DNA of 64,000 nt from an uncultured Dorea sp. (lineage in GTDB: Bacteria > Bacillota > Clostridia > Lachnospirales > Lachnospiraceae). The DNA is taken from contig CAJTOH010000007.1 in assembly GCA_910577685.1 (NCBI GenBank), positions 51,886 to 115,885 on the forward strand, given 5' to 3'. The notes under the pieces are model-generated. The model was given only the letters and a program-made list of their open reading frames with translations, was not told the origin of the DNA and did no database searches. This document shows, piece by piece, positions 32,058 to 41,035 of the stretch (position 1 is its first letter; each line of letters begins with the position of its first letter). The position numbers were made by a program, and so were the translations under genes.

Positions 32058-34715
32058 TTACGCCTGCTTTGCCTTGAGGCTTAAAAGCCTCTCGCTTACC
32101 TGCTCCTTCATCTGCCTATATTTCTCAAGCTTTGCCCGCTCTTCCTGAACCTTCGCCTCCGGGGCTTTGCTTATGAATTTCTCATTATTCAGCATCCCCT
32201 CCGCCCGGGCAATCTCCTTTAAAAGTCTCGACTCCTCTTTCGTCAGACGTTCAATCTCCTGCGCGAAATCAATCAATTCCTCCAACGGAACGTACACAGT
32301 CGCATCCGGGATTACGATAGATACGGCATCCTGCGCGATCCCCGCCTTATCCTTCTGAATAATAAAAGAATTCGCCGACGCCATCATCATCGCCGCATTG
32401 CCAAGGGACTCAAACCCGGAACATAACTGTCCGTCTTCACAGACAACATATACGGTCGCCTTGCGGGAATTAGGAACATTCATCTCGGCGCGCACATTAC
32501 GAACGCCGCGGATAATCTCCTTGAAATGCTCCACAATATTCTCTGCCGCCGGGAAATGATACTTCTCTTCATATACAGGCCACTTGGACATCATCAAGGA
32601 ATCTTCCTCAGGCACGAGTTTGCTGTAAATCTCCTCGGTCACGAACGGCATATAAGGATGCAGAAGCTTCAAAGACTTCTTCAGCACCTCCCGAAGCGTC
32701 CACAGCGCGTCATTGGCGCTCTCTGAGTCTTCCTCGGCATGATAGATCCTGTACTTTGCCAGCTCGATATACCAGTCGCAGAACTCATCCCACAGGAAAT
32801 CATAAATCTTCGACAGCGCGATCCCCAATTCGAACTTATCCATATTGTCGGTTACTTCCCGAATCAGGCTGTTACACTTGGACAGAATCCAGCAGTCCGA
32901 CGGACGGAGTTTGAAGTCTTTAGGCTCTTTTAGCTCTTTATCCCCAAGATTCATTAGTATAAATCTGGATGCGTTCCACACCTTGTTGGCGAAATTACGG
33001 CTCGCCTCCACCCGTTCATTGTAGAAACGCATATCGTTGCCGGGAGCATTTCCTGTCATTACCGTCATACGGAGGGCGTCCGCGCCGTACTGGTCGATAA
33101 TCTCCAGCGGATCAATGCCGTTACCCAGAGACTTACTCATCTTACGCCCTAGTGAATCCCGAATCAGCCCGTGGATGAATACCGTATGGAACGGCGATTT
33201 ACCCGTGTGCGCGTACCCGGAAAATACCATCCGCACTACCCAGAAGAATATGATGTCATATCCCGTTACCAGCACATCCGTCGGATAGAAGTAATCCAAA
33301 TCCTCCGTATGCTCCGGCCATCCCAGCGTGGAAAACGGCCACAAAGCAGAAGAAAACCAAGTATCCAACGTATCCTCATCTTGAGTGAAATGCTTACCTC
33401 CGCATTTCGGGCATACTTCCGGCGTCCCTCTTGACACCACGATTTCGCCGCACTCGCCGCAATAATACGCCGGAATCCTGTGTCCCCACCAAATCTGTCG
33501 GGAAATACACCAGTCGCGAATATTCTCAAGCCAACGCAGATAAACCTTGTCGAACCGCTCAGGCACGAATCTAAGCTCGCCGTTTTTAATCGCCTCGATG
33601 GCAGGCTTCGCCAGTTCGTCCATTTTAACAAACCATTGCTGCTTGATTAACGGCTCTACCGTCGTCTTACATCTCTCATGAGTTCCTACATTATGGGAGT
33701 GGGGAACCACCTTCACCAGATATCCCTTCTCCTCCAAGTCCCTGACGATTGCCTTTCTCGCCTCGTAACGCTCCATTCCGGCATATTCGCCGCCCTGCTC
33801 GTTAATGGCGGCGTCGTCGTTCATGATATTGATTTCCGGAAGGTTATGACGTTTGCCCACTTCGAAATCGTTGGGGTCGTGGGCCGGCGTAATCTTTACC
33901 GCTCCGGTTCCGAATTCTTTGTCTACATAATAATCTGCCACAATCGGGATTTCTCTATTCACCAACGGCAATAACGCTTTCTTTCCAATAATACCCTGAT
34001 ACCGCTCGTCGTCCGGATGCACTGCAATGGCAGTGTCCCCAAGCATAGTTTCCGGACGGGTGGTAGCAATCTCAAGAAATTCATCCGTCCCTACGATTGG
34101 ATACTTAATATGCCAGAAGAACCCCTCCTGCTCTTCATGCTCAACCTCTGCGTCGGAAAGGGCTGTCTTACAGACCGGACACCAGTTGATAATCCTGGAG
34201 CCTTTGTAAATATATCCTTTTTCATACAGACTTATGAATACCTCTTCCACGGCTTTCGAGCATCCTTCGTCCATAGTGAAACGTTCTCTGTCCCAGTCGC
34301 AGGAAACGCCTAACTTTTTAAGCTGTCCTTCGATAGTTCCCGCATACTCTTCCTTCCACTGCCATGTCCTCTCAAGGAACTTCTCGCGTCCAAGCTCCTT
34401 CTTGTCAATGCCTTCTTCTTTAAGCTGGTTCGTTACCTTCACTTCCGTAGAAATGGCTGCGTGATCTGTTCCCGGCACCCACAGTGCGTTAAATCCCTGC
34501 ATCCTTTTGTAGCGGATGATAATATCCTGCATGGTATTGTCAAGCGCGTGTCCCATATGCAGCTTACCCGTAATGTTCGGAGGCGGCATCACCGTGGTAA
34601 ACGGTTTCCTGCTGCGGTCTACTTCCGCATGAAAATAATTGTTGTCGCACCATTTCCGGTATAACTTCGGTTCAATCTCTTTCGGATTGTAGGTTGTCTC
34701 CAAATTCTGGCTCAT
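32058..34715 (-). CDS. valS: Valyl-tRNA synthetase
   Basis: About 885 residues, the normal bacterial length. The class I signatures are MPPPNITGKLHMGHALDNTM (HIGH variant) near residue 45 and GRKMSKSLGNGIDPLEIIDQ (KMSKS). The editing domain contains ATTRPETMLGDTAIAVHPDD, a zinc-type motif is in YYCGECGEIVVSRGTPEVCP, and a C-terminal coiled-coil tRNA arm is present (LTKEESRLLKEIARAEGMLN). ATG at 34715 is preferred to the ATG two codons upstream because of its spacing from GAGAGG. It is controlled by the T-box leader upstream. Confidence 0.98.
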   Translation of the reverse strand: MSQNLETTYNPKEIEPKLYRKWCDNNYFHAEVDRSRKPFTTVMPPPNITGKLHMGHALDNTMQDIIIRYKRMQGFNALWVPGTDHAAISTEVKVTNQLKEEGIDKKELGREKFLERTWQWKEEYAGTIEGQLKKLGVSCDWDRERFTMDEGCSKAVEEVFISLYEKGYIYKGSRIINWCPVCKTALSDAEVEHEEQEGFFWHIKYPIVGTDEFLEIATTRPETMLGDTAIAVHPDDERYQGIIGKKALLPLVNREIPIVADYYVDKEFGTGAVKITPAHDPNDFEVGKRHNLPEINIMNDDAAINEQGGEYAGMERYEARKAIVRDLEEKGYLVKVVPHSHNVGTHERCKTTVEPLIKQQWFVKMDELAKPAIEAIKNGELRFVPERFDKVYLRWLENIRDWCISRQIWWGHRIPAYYCGECGEIVVSRGTPEVCPKCGGKHFTQDEDTLDTWFSSALWPFSTLGWPEHTEDLDYFYPTDVLVTGYDIIFFWVVRMVFSGYAHTGKSPFHTVFIHGLIRDSLGRKMSKSLGNGIDPLEIIDQYGADALRMTVMTGNAPGNDMRFYNERVEASRNFANKVWNASRFILMNLGDKELKEPKDFKLRPSDCWILSKCNSLIREVTDNMDKFELGIALSKIYDFLWDEFCDWYIELAKYRIYHAEEDSESANDALWTLREVLKKSLKLLHPYMPFVTEEIYSKLVPEEDSLMMSKWPVYEEKYHFPAAENIVEHFKEIIRGVRNVRAEMNVPNSRKATVYVVCEDGQLCSGFESLGNAAMMMASANSFIIQKDKAGIAQDAVSIVIPDATVYVPLEELIDFAQEIERLTKEESRLLKEIARAEGMLNNEKFISKAPEAKVQEERAKLEKYRQMKEQVSERLLSLKAKQA

Positions 34716-34792
34716 GTACATTTCCTCTCTTTCCTGTTGGCATCTGTATCACCTAAGGGCGTATGTACCTTAAAGCAACTTTTCAAGGTATT

Positions 34793-34822
34793 AAAAAACC
34801 GCCCTTTACCGTGTAAAGGGCG
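34793..34822 (-). terminator. T-box-controlled intrinsic terminator of valS
   Basis: A perfect 10-base stem CGCCCTTTAC/GTAAAGGGCG (34800-34809, 34813-34822) is followed on the minus strand by TTTTTT (34798-34793). It ends about 75 bases before valS and is the regulated terminator of the T-box. Confidence 0.9.
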
Positions 34823-35170
34823 ATTGAATGAATCAAATCGCGGTACCACCTTTATTCTGTATAGAAGAAAGACTTCTATACCTCTCATCTTATTCTTTAA
34901 CGGGAACGACTCCGGGATATCCTACGCTTTCTGCCGCGTCCTTTAAACCTCATTGGATCCGTAAGAAACCGCAGCCTCAAAAGGGTCAGATATCCGGCTC
35001 CGAAGCTACCTTCTGCATCTCAATCTTAAATACCTCTCAGCCAGTAACGCCAACAGCTATGTCCGGTATCTGCCGCTGTCTCACCGGGTACTCTCTCTGT
35101 CAAGACGAACCTATGCATACTCCTCTTCTTCAACGCCTTTGTGCTATAAACTTTTGTTCTTTAAACTTTA
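34823..35170 (-). promoter_or_regulatory. T-box leader of valS
   Basis: The minus-strand leader contains the T-box sequence GGTGGTACCGCG (34850-34839), directly before the terminator. The region 34870-35160 is long enough for stems I-III, including GAAGAGGAGTA and AGAGAG elements typical of stem I. Uncharged tRNA-Val pairing with the T-box would open the terminator. A possible valine specifier is GTT at 35048-35046, in the context GGCGTTACTGG; this assignment is tentative and needs a fold. Confidence 0.9.
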
Positions 35171-35176
35171 AACAGG

Positions 35177-35205
35177 ATTATAGACACCGGAAAGATGTTT
35201 GTCAA
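35177..35205 (-). promoter_or_regulatory. Consensus sigma-A promoter of valS
   Basis: On the minus strand a perfect TTGACA (35205-35200), a 17-base spacer and a perfect TATAAT (35182-35177) lie just before the T-box leader. Confidence 0.9.
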
Positions 35206-35239
35206 GGAGTTTAAGGAATTTTCAGAAAGTATTAAGATG

Positions 35240-37903
35240 TTACAATTCATCCAGCACCCCGCCAATCATCCTCCAATAAGCCGCTTTTTCGCTGTCCTCC
35301 GGCACATACTTTCCCTCGCTGTAAATCTTTGCTAACTGCCGCGCCGCGTAGCCCTCGTCCGTCTCGCTTGCTTTCTCGTACCATTCGACGCCCTTCTCCA
35401 CATCTGCCGCAACTCCGACTCCGTTCAGGTATAACTCAGCCACTTTCGCCTGTGCATAGGCGTCGCCCTTTTCCGCCTGCCTGAGATGATTCTTAAATTC
35501 CGTCTTCTCCCTCTTAACCCGTTGTTTCTCCAGAATCTCCTTTAGCAGCTCCGTGGCCTCTTTATGGCTCTTCGCCGCCGCTTTCTCAAGCCATTTTACA
35601 CACTCGTCTTCGTTCTTTTTCAAGCCTTCGCCTGTATGGTACGCCAACGCAAGCTCATACTGGGCATGGACATGCTCCTTCTCCGCGGCTTTCCTGAAAT
35701 ACTGAACCGCCTCTTTGGGATATGTATAGAAACCGTCCCCGGTCTGGCAGTATACTCCCATCTCATAATTGCCGGACGCCGTACTGGGCTGACGGATTCC
35801 GGCGTCAAATCGTTCTTTTGCCCGCTTAACCTTCTCTCGGATCTCTTCCGCTTTCTCCTGCGCCCTCTCGTCACCCTCTGCCGCCATGTCGTCGAGAATC
35901 TTCAATCCGGCTTCTACATCCTGTTTTCCTGCGCCTCCGTAGATATATACCTCGGCAAGGGCATACTGCCCTTCTGCCTCGCCCGTCGCCGCCGCCTTCT
36001 TCGCCCAGCTCATGCTGAGTTTTAAATTCTGCTTTACCATCTCGCCTTTTTCGTAGAAGCTCATCATTTTGAGCATTGCCGGTACGTAACCTAAATTCGC
36101 TGATTCACGGAACCAACGCAGAACCTGCTTCTGATCCTTCGCCGGATGACGGCCGGTATGACTAAGTTCCGCCGCCTCAAACATCGCTTTTGCATCCCCT
36201 GATGCAGCCTTGCCGAGCAGCTCTTCGTATGCGGCTTCTTCCCGCGCCGCCTCTTCCTCTGCCGTTTTCTGCCTCTCCTGCAGATTCTGCTCTTCTGCGG
36301 CGCTTTCCTGCCTCTCGTCTATCTCGTCAATCCAATCCTTCTCAAGGGGCGACGCAGCTGAAGTCCCCGCGTCGTCTCCCCAATCCAGTTCCTCGGATTG
36401 GATAAAGTCTGCCAGCCAGCGCATCTCCCTGGCTTCTTCGGTCTCCTCCGGCTCATCCAGGTCTTCCATCCGTATAAACTCGATTGCCGTCCCGGATATT
36501 CCCGGTTCCGCGTCTGTCAGTCTTCCCTTGGGCGGCTCCGTATTCGCCGCCTTTCCATCCTGCGGCAAAGTTCCTGATTCGATCCCTGTTCCGATCCCCA
36601 TTCCGGAATCATCCGTCAATTCTGTTCCGATCCCTATCCCAGACTTCCCGGGCGTTCCTGTTTTACTCTCTATCCCGAGCGTTCTTTCTTCTATTCCTAT
36701 TCCGGACTTACCGAAACCGCCTTCTTCTATCTCTATTCCCGGCTTACCGGACGCCCTTTCCACTATGTCCAGCCCTGATTTCCCGGAGCCTCTTTCTTCT
36801 GCCTCTAGCACCGGCTTACCGAAGCCTCTTTCTTCCGCCTCTAGCACCGGCTTACCAAAGCCCCTTTCTTCTGCCTCTACCCCGGGCTTACCGAAGCCTC
36901 TTTCTTCTATCCCTATTCCGGGCTTACCAAAGTCTCTTTCTTCTATCCCTATTCCAGACTTCCCTAAGCCTCTTATCTCTATTCCCGGCTTACCAAAGCC
37001 TCTTTCTTCTATCCCTATTCCGGACTTCCCTAAGTCTCTTTCCTCTATCTCTGGCCCAGACTCCCCGGATACTCTTTCCTCTATCTCTAGCCCAGACTCC
37101 CCGGATACTCTTTCCTCTATCTCTAGCCCGGACTCCCCGGATACCCTTTCCGCTGCCTCTAGCTCTAATTTCCATGCAATTCTTCCGCTGCTCTTTATTC
37201 CGGATTTATCCGAGGCTCTTTCTCCGCTCTCTATCTCTGTTCTCTTTGACACTCCCGGGCTTTCCGCATCCGAAAGATTATCCGCGGAGCCAAATTCTAC
37301 CCTGACTCCAAGCCCTTCCAAGGACACTTTTTCCGCTCTGCGGCTCCTTAAGCCGCCTGAAACAGCCATATGTTTCGAATCCTCCGCCTCACTCGAAGCC
37401 GGCCCGCCTGCTCCTCGGTACGCCCTTGCGGCCTTCTCTTTCGCTTCTGCCGCCTCCGGGGCAGAATCTTCCTCTCCCTGTTCCCGTTCTTTTTCCTCAG
37501 CCTCGTACTTCTCTTTCTGCTCAATAATCAGTTTCAGTACGTCCGCCACATCCAGAAACACAGAAATATCAATCTCCCTCGTACTGCCATCCTCAAATCC
37601 CAGCACACAGCAGCTGTTATTCTCCGGCTTTACGAAAACGCTTTTCAAGTACATCAGGCCGACCGGCCCCTCTTCCTTGCACTTATCACTGTACAGATAG
37701 CGGTCCGTCAATAAGAACCCCGTCTTTCCGGACTTAAATGCAGACGTATCCAGAACCGCCGCAACTTCCTTGTGCTGCACACCCCTCGCATACCGCTCAA
37801 TCGCCCGGTCAATCTGTTTCTCCTTCAAATCCTTTGCAAGCTGAAATCCAAATGAATTCTTCCCCTTATAATTCTCTACGGCATACTCAACCCATTTTCT
37901 CAT
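35240..37903 (-). CDS. Sel1-repeat protein with a 12-residue tandem-repeat linker
   Basis: 887 residues in three parts. Residues 1-130 form a small domain (SGKTGFLLTDRYLYSD, NSCCVLGFEDGSTREIDIS) resembling bacterial PH-like modules. Residues 140-500 are low-complexity, with 13 units of a 12-residue repeat (RVSGESGLEIEE, RGFGKPVLEAEE type) at about 253-408. Residues 555-880 are Sel1 repeats (AMFEAAELSHTGRHPAKDQK, AQYELALAYHTGEGLKKNED, AQAKVAELYLNGVGVAADVE), superhelical units for protein binding. No signal peptide is seen. Function unknown; Sel1 proteins usually act as scaffolds. It is transcribed alone ahead of the valS promoter. Confidence 0.85.
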   Translation of the reverse strand: MRKWVEYAVENYKGKNSFGFQLAKDLKEKQIDRAIERYARGVQHKEVAAVLDTSAFKSGKTGFLLTDRYLYSDKCKEEGPVGLMYLKSVFVKPENNSCCVLGFEDGSTREIDISVFLDVADVLKLIIEQKEKYEAEEKEREQGEEDSAPEAAEAKEKAARAYRGAGGPASSEAEDSKHMAVSGGLRSRRAEKVSLEGLGVRVEFGSADNLSDAESPGVSKRTEIESGERASDKSGIKSSGRIAWKLELEAAERVSGESGLEIEERVSGESGLEIEERVSGESGPEIEERDLGKSGIGIEERGFGKPGIEIRGLGKSGIGIEERDFGKPGIGIEERGFGKPGVEAEERGFGKPVLEAEERGFGKPVLEAEERGSGKSGLDIVERASGKPGIEIEEGGFGKSGIGIEERTLGIESKTGTPGKSGIGIGTELTDDSGMGIGTGIESGTLPQDGKAANTEPPKGRLTDAEPGISGTAIEFIRMEDLDEPEETEEAREMRWLADFIQSEELDWGDDAGTSAASPLEKDWIDEIDERQESAAEEQNLQERQKTAEEEAAREEAAYEELLGKAASGDAKAMFEAAELSHTGRHPAKDQKQVLRWFRESANLGYVPAMLKMMSFYEKGEMVKQNLKLSMSWAKKAAATGEAEGQYALAEVYIYGGAGKQDVEAGLKILDDMAAEGDERAQEKAEEIREKVKRAKERFDAGIRQPSTASGNYEMGVYCQTGDGFYTYPKEAVQYFRKAAEKEHVHAQYELALAYHTGEGLKKNEDECVKWLEKAAAKSHKEATELLKEILEKQRVKREKTEFKNHLRQAEKGDAYAQAKVAELYLNGVGVAADVEKGVEWYEKASETDEGYAARQLAKIYSEGKYVPEDSEKAAYWRMIGGVLDEL
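36680..37147 (-). repeat. Coding minisatellite, 36-base period, about 13 copies
   Basis: Inside the Sel1 gene the 12-codon units run in order from three RVSGESG(L/P)EIEE to RDLGKSGIGIEE, one shortened 10-residue unit, then RGFGKP and RASGKP forms, ending before RTLG. Adjacent pairs are nearly identical at DNA level (for example the units at residues 253/265 and 347/359). This points to recent slippage or unequal exchange, with copy number free to vary in multiples of 36 bases without breaking the frame. Confidence 0.85.
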
Positions 37904-38164
37904 ACATTATCTCCTACTCCCTGATACCTCGAAGGGTCTTACTCTGCTTTCGTATGTTCCTATTTTACCACACTATGGAAAATTTGTCATATATTTATAC
38001 CCACAGGCATATATATTTACCAAATCATTATTACTAATCGCTCCGTGACCAGTAAGATGCTTCGCGATGCACAGAAATCGCAAAAAGATGTTATTTTGAA
38101 AAATTTTCTTCTTTATTTACCTGAAAATCGGGTGAATTTGTTATATGAGGAACTTCCTAAATAA
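37904..38164. other. Intergenic stretch with a short unexplained frame
   Basis: The gap between the Sel1 gene and the terminator at 38165. A plus-strand frame at 38057-38164 reads MLRDAQKSQKDVILKNFLLY and then LPENRVNLLYEELPK. It has no ribosome site and stays open upstream, so it may be the tail of a lost gene. I do not recognise it. Nothing else stands out. Confidence 0.2.
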
Positions 38165-38214
38165 TAAAAGAATGGCAGTATATGGTGTCAAACAGATTGA
38201 CTGCATATACTGCC
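38165..38214 (-). terminator. Terminator-like hairpin after the PDDEXK-associated remnant
   Basis: A perfect 10-base stem GGCAGTATAT/ATATACTGCC (38174-38183, 38205-38214) is followed on the minus strand by ATTCTTTTATTATTT. It begins 20 bases past the stop of the 167-residue frame. Confidence 0.65.
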
Positions 38215-38233
38215 CGTCTCAAATGTATTTTTT

Positions 38234-38737
38234 CTACAATTTTGCAATATACTTTCCTTTGTCGGCATCCGGAATTTTCAGTGCCGCCATTGCCTGATCC
38301 GCGCTACATTTCATTGTTTCCATCAAATTTCTAATTGCTTCCAACAATGTTTCCTGCTTTGTTTTCTGCCTAGTTTCTCGCTCTTGCTTTTCAAAGTCCT
38401 CTTTCATAAGTTCTCTCAATGCTTCACACATAACTTTATCGCACCTCCTTATAGCTTCATATAGCTCCTTGTTTGCAGAAACACTGACCTGCAAAACTGC
38501 ATCTACATTGTTTCTATCTCCCGGTTCGGATAGCTTTGCAGCTCTTTCGACAAATGCCCGGATATCCTCTTCTCTCACATGTTTCGATAGAACACGCAAT
38601 GTTTGATGCGTTTCTTTGTCAAGCTGTTTTGTTACCACAATCTGGGTATCAAATAAAGCCTGCTTGCCACTAATATAATATATTCCCGGATAATACTCTT
38701 TAATCTCCATTCCCAGATTCTTCATTGCCTTAAACAT
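38234..38737 (-). pseudogene. Rpn/PDDEXK-transposase-associated family protein, probably N-terminally truncated
   Basis: 167 residues: YYPGIYYISGKQALFDTQIV, VVTKQLDKETHQTLRVLSKH, EPGDRNNVDAVLQVSVSANK, VMCEALRELMKEDFEKQ and the C-terminal LLEAIRNLMETMKCSADQAM. These blocks are the second half of a very common multi-copy clostridial family. In the relatives I know, about 100 residues (a PD-(D/E)XK-like nuclease part) come first. Here the frame opens shortly before the GIYYI block, so the nuclease part is missing. A dyad CTAAC...GTTAG lies upstream at about 38785-38806. It could be a stand-alone short form rather than a remnant. Confidence 0.55.
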
Positions 38738-38842
38738 TTCTCTTGGATAGCTTTCCCGGAAAATACTTTTTTATAATTTTATACTAACATTAGTAACAAA
38801 AGTTAGCAACCCATTCCCTCCTTTAAAAAGAAGAAAAAGTCC

Positions 38843-39787
38843 CTATATCAATCCAAAACTTCGCAGCACATACAGCCATCCCGTCAGTGTAAATGCACTA
38901 AACAGCGTAGTCAGCATGACCACGCTGGAAGAAAGCGCCCCTTCGTGCCCCATATTCTTTGCCATCACGTAACAGCTCACCGTCGCAGCCGACCCAAGCA
39001 TGACCAGAATCGCCACAAGCTCCTCCCTTCGGAATCCCAGCCCCACGGCGGCCGGAAGAAAGAGCGCACAGAATCCCACAAGCTTAATAAATGCGGCCGT
39101 GCACGCCGGTTTCATTTTCGCAAACGCTTTCCTTATGTCAAAGGCCGCTCCCATGGCAATCAGCCCCATAGGGGTCGTCATCCCCGCCACACTTGACAGC
39201 ATTTTATCCAAAATCCGCGGCATCCCGATTCCAAGCGCAGACCACAAAAGCCCCGCCGCAATCCCTAGGATAATCGGATTCGTCATGATTCCCTGAAAAG
39301 TTTTCAGCAGAACCCCCGTCTTCCTTTCCTCCCGTCCCGTAAGGCCAAACGACAGCACAAGAACCGCCATGATGTTATACAGCGGGACGCTCCCGATAAT
39401 CATAAGCGGAGCCATCCCCGACGTCCCGTAGATATTCCGGATAAATGCGATTCCAAGGATTGCCGCGCTGCTGCGGTAAGACGCCTGAATAAATTCCCCC
39501 CGTATCGACTTGTCTTTCCAGAGAAATGATATCCCCGCCGCAATACTGATACTCAGCACCGTCACAACAAAACAGAACAGCACGAACTTCGGATTCCAGA
39601 CTTCGCCGAAGTCTACCGCCGCCAAATCGCCGAACAACAGAAGGGGCAGGGGAACCCGGAATACGAACTGATTCATCTTAGACGCAAACTCATCGTCAAT
39701 CCATCCTATTTTGTGGAGCGCCATTCCCAGAACCATCATCAAAAATACCGGAACCGTCACATTCAGGCTAAAAATTAGATTTTCCAT
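38843..39787 (-). CDS. AEC family transporter (auxin efflux carrier type)
   Basis: About 314 residues and ten membrane helices in two five-helix halves. Landmarks are NLIFSLNVTVPVFLMMVLGM at the start, NQFVFRVPLPLLLFGDLAAV, FIQASYRSSAAILGIAFIRN, GIMTNPIILGIAAGLLWSAL and ATVSCYVMAKNMGHEGALSS. Bacterial members export or import small organic acids such as malate or lactate; the substrate is unknown here. The start at 39787 is fixed by GGAGG 8-9 bases upstream; a longer frame to 39847 lacks one and runs through the upstream terminator. Confidence 0.93.
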   Translation of the reverse strand: MENLIFSLNVTVPVFLMMVLGMALHKIGWIDDEFASKMNQFVFRVPLPLLLFGDLAAVDFGEVWNPKFVLFCFVVTVLSISIAAGISFLWKDKSIRGEFIQASYRSSAAILGIAFIRNIYGTSGMAPLMIIGSVPLYNIMAVLVLSFGLTGREERKTGVLLKTFQGIMTNPIILGIAAGLLWSALGIGMPRILDKMLSSVAGMTTPMGLIAMGAAFDIRKAFAKMKPACTAAFIKLVGFCALFLPAAVGLGFRREELVAILVMLGSAATVSCYVMAKNMGHEGALSSSVVMLTTLFSAFTLTGWLYVLRSFGLI

Positions 39788-39822
39788 ACACAGCAAGCCT
39801 CCTTCACAAATCATTCCCAATG

Positions 39823-39855
39823 ATAAAAGCAAGGGTGGATCCGCCATCCTTGCTT
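39823..39855 (-). terminator. Intrinsic terminator of the macrodomain gene
   Basis: A stem AGCAAGG(G/A)TGG with a 5-base loop (arms about 39828-39838 and 39844-39854) is followed on the minus strand by TTTTATC. It lies 23 bases past the macrodomain stop. Confidence 0.75.
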
Positions 39856-39877
39856 TACACAGGGGATTATCCCCCCG

Positions 39878-40681
39878 TCACTGAAAGATCTTCTTATAAA
39901 TGTTCCGATCCTCTTCTTTGAATACATTGAATACGACCCGGTTAATGGCTGAAGAGGACAGATAGCGGTCTACCGTATCTACCGCGATCTGAGCCGCCAG
40001 CTTGTTGGGAAAGTGGAATTCCCCCGTCGAGATACAGCAGAAGGCCACAGACTCAAGCCCCTTCTTCTCCGCCAGTTTCAGGCAGTTCAGATAGCAGGAT
40101 TTCAGTTCTTCCTTCTGCTTATCCGTCACCTTCGTCCCTACAATCGGCCCTACCGTATGGAGGACATATTTCGCAGGAAGATTATACCCCTTCGTAATCT
40201 TCGCCTTCCCCGCCGGCTCTTCATGCCCCTGCGCCTCCATGACCGCAGCGCACTCGTTGCGAAGTTCGATTCCTGCCGCCGAATGGATTGCATTGTCAAT
40301 ACATCCATGGCAGGGCACGAAACACCCGAGAAGCTGGCTGTTCGCCGCATTAACGACGGCATCCGCCCCAAGCCTTGTAATATCTCCGCGCCACAGAGAG
40401 ATTCTGTCCGCATTGCGGATCTGTCTGCACGGGTAGACGTCCCGGATTACGGGAATATCCTGAACGTTGACAATCCCTCTTTCTTCCAGTTCTTCCTTAA
40501 GCAGCTCATCCTGCATCCTGAGGAAATCCTCCGGCACCTCCCCCGGGAAGCGGACGTTCATGAGGCTTCGCAGAAGCCGCCGTTTTCCCTCGTAGTCTAC
40601 AGGTTCAGGAACCGCCTCATACCCTTCCCTTTCGTGCTTCAAAAAATGAACCAGACTCTCGACCCGCTCTTGTCTTGTCAT
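39878..40681 (-). CDS. Zinc-containing macrodomain protein-ADP-ribose hydrolase
   Basis: 267 residues. An N-terminal helical extension (about 1-75, RRLLRSLMNVRFPGEVPEDF) precedes a macrodomain with LWRGDITRLGADAVVNAANS and the Zn-type loop LLGCFVPCHGCIDNAIHSAA, whose Cys and His residues bind zinc. KYVLHTVGPIVG and VAFCCISTGEFHFPNKLAAQ form the ADP-ribose pocket. This subgroup removes ADP-ribose from proteins and in staphylococci and streptococci is linked to a sirtuin SirTM with lipoyl carriers. None of those partners is adjacent here. GGAGGGGAAAGG precedes the ATG. It has its own terminator. Confidence 0.93.
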   Translation of the reverse strand: MTRQERVESLVHFLKHEREGYEAVPEPVDYEGKRRLLRSLMNVRFPGEVPEDFLRMQDELLKEELEERGIVNVQDIPVIRDVYPCRQIRNADRISLWRGDITRLGADAVVNAANSQLLGCFVPCHGCIDNAIHSAAGIELRNECAAVMEAQGHEEPAGKAKITKGYNLPAKYVLHTVGPIVGTKVTDKQKEELKSCYLNCLKLAEKKGLESVAFCCISTGEFHFPNKLAAQIAVDTVDRYLSSSAINRVVFNVFKEEDRNIYKKIFQ

Positions 40682-40734
40682 CCTTTCCCCTCCTCATAAA
40701 TAAGCCGTCTCAATTCCGCTTTTTCCTTTTCGGA

Positions 40735-40954
40735 TCATCTCCCGCCCATCCCGCATTTTTCAATGGATTGCAGGTAAAAAAATATTTTATCCTCTAAATT
40801 TTGCAGGTATTCTTTCACCCATTCAACGTCGCTTTCTTCATAATTACGTCTGCCCGCGCCGTCCCTCGCGACTCTTTAACAACCCTTTTTTCTCGTAATA
40901 GCGCAAGGTGCTTTCTGGTAAATCCGTTCTTTCCGCCATCTCTCCGATTGTCAT
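40735..40954 (-). pseudogene. MerR-family regulator, frameshifted and internally deleted
   Basis: The frame from ATG 40954 reads MTIGEMAERTDLPESTLRYY EKKGLLK, a textbook MerR helix-turn-helix. After the LLK codons one extra base shifts the frame. In the shifted frame the sequence continues VARDGAGRRNYEESDVEWVK and then jumps to EYLQNLEDKIFFYLQSIEKC, the dimerisation helix near the C-terminus. About 40 residues of the core are gone. The stop is at 40737-40735. It is divergent from the CMD remnant and shares its operator. Confidence 0.75.
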
Positions 40955-40971
40955 TTTACACCCCAAAAGTC

Positions 40972-41003
40972 CTTGACTTAAACCATAGTTCAAGAAATAT
41001 ATT
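40972..41003 (+). promoter_or_regulatory. MerR-type promoter-operator with a 19-base spacer
   Basis: TTGACT (40973-40978), a 19-base spacer and TATATT (40998-41003), with an imperfect dyad CTTGA...TTCAAG (40972-40994) over the spacer, is the classic layout of promoters twisted open by MerR activators. It points toward the CMD remnant and away from the merR remnant. Confidence 0.7.
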
Positions 41004-41035
41004 CACATTATAACCCAAGCAGGAGGTAAAATCAA

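Noticed and set aside
36210..37700. A 496-codon open frame on the plus strand opposite the Sel1 gene
   Set aside because: Its product is a Ser/Pro/Ile low-complexity mirror of the 12-residue repeats, with no start signal. The minus-strand protein has recognisable domains; the antisense frame is a by-product of repeat composition.
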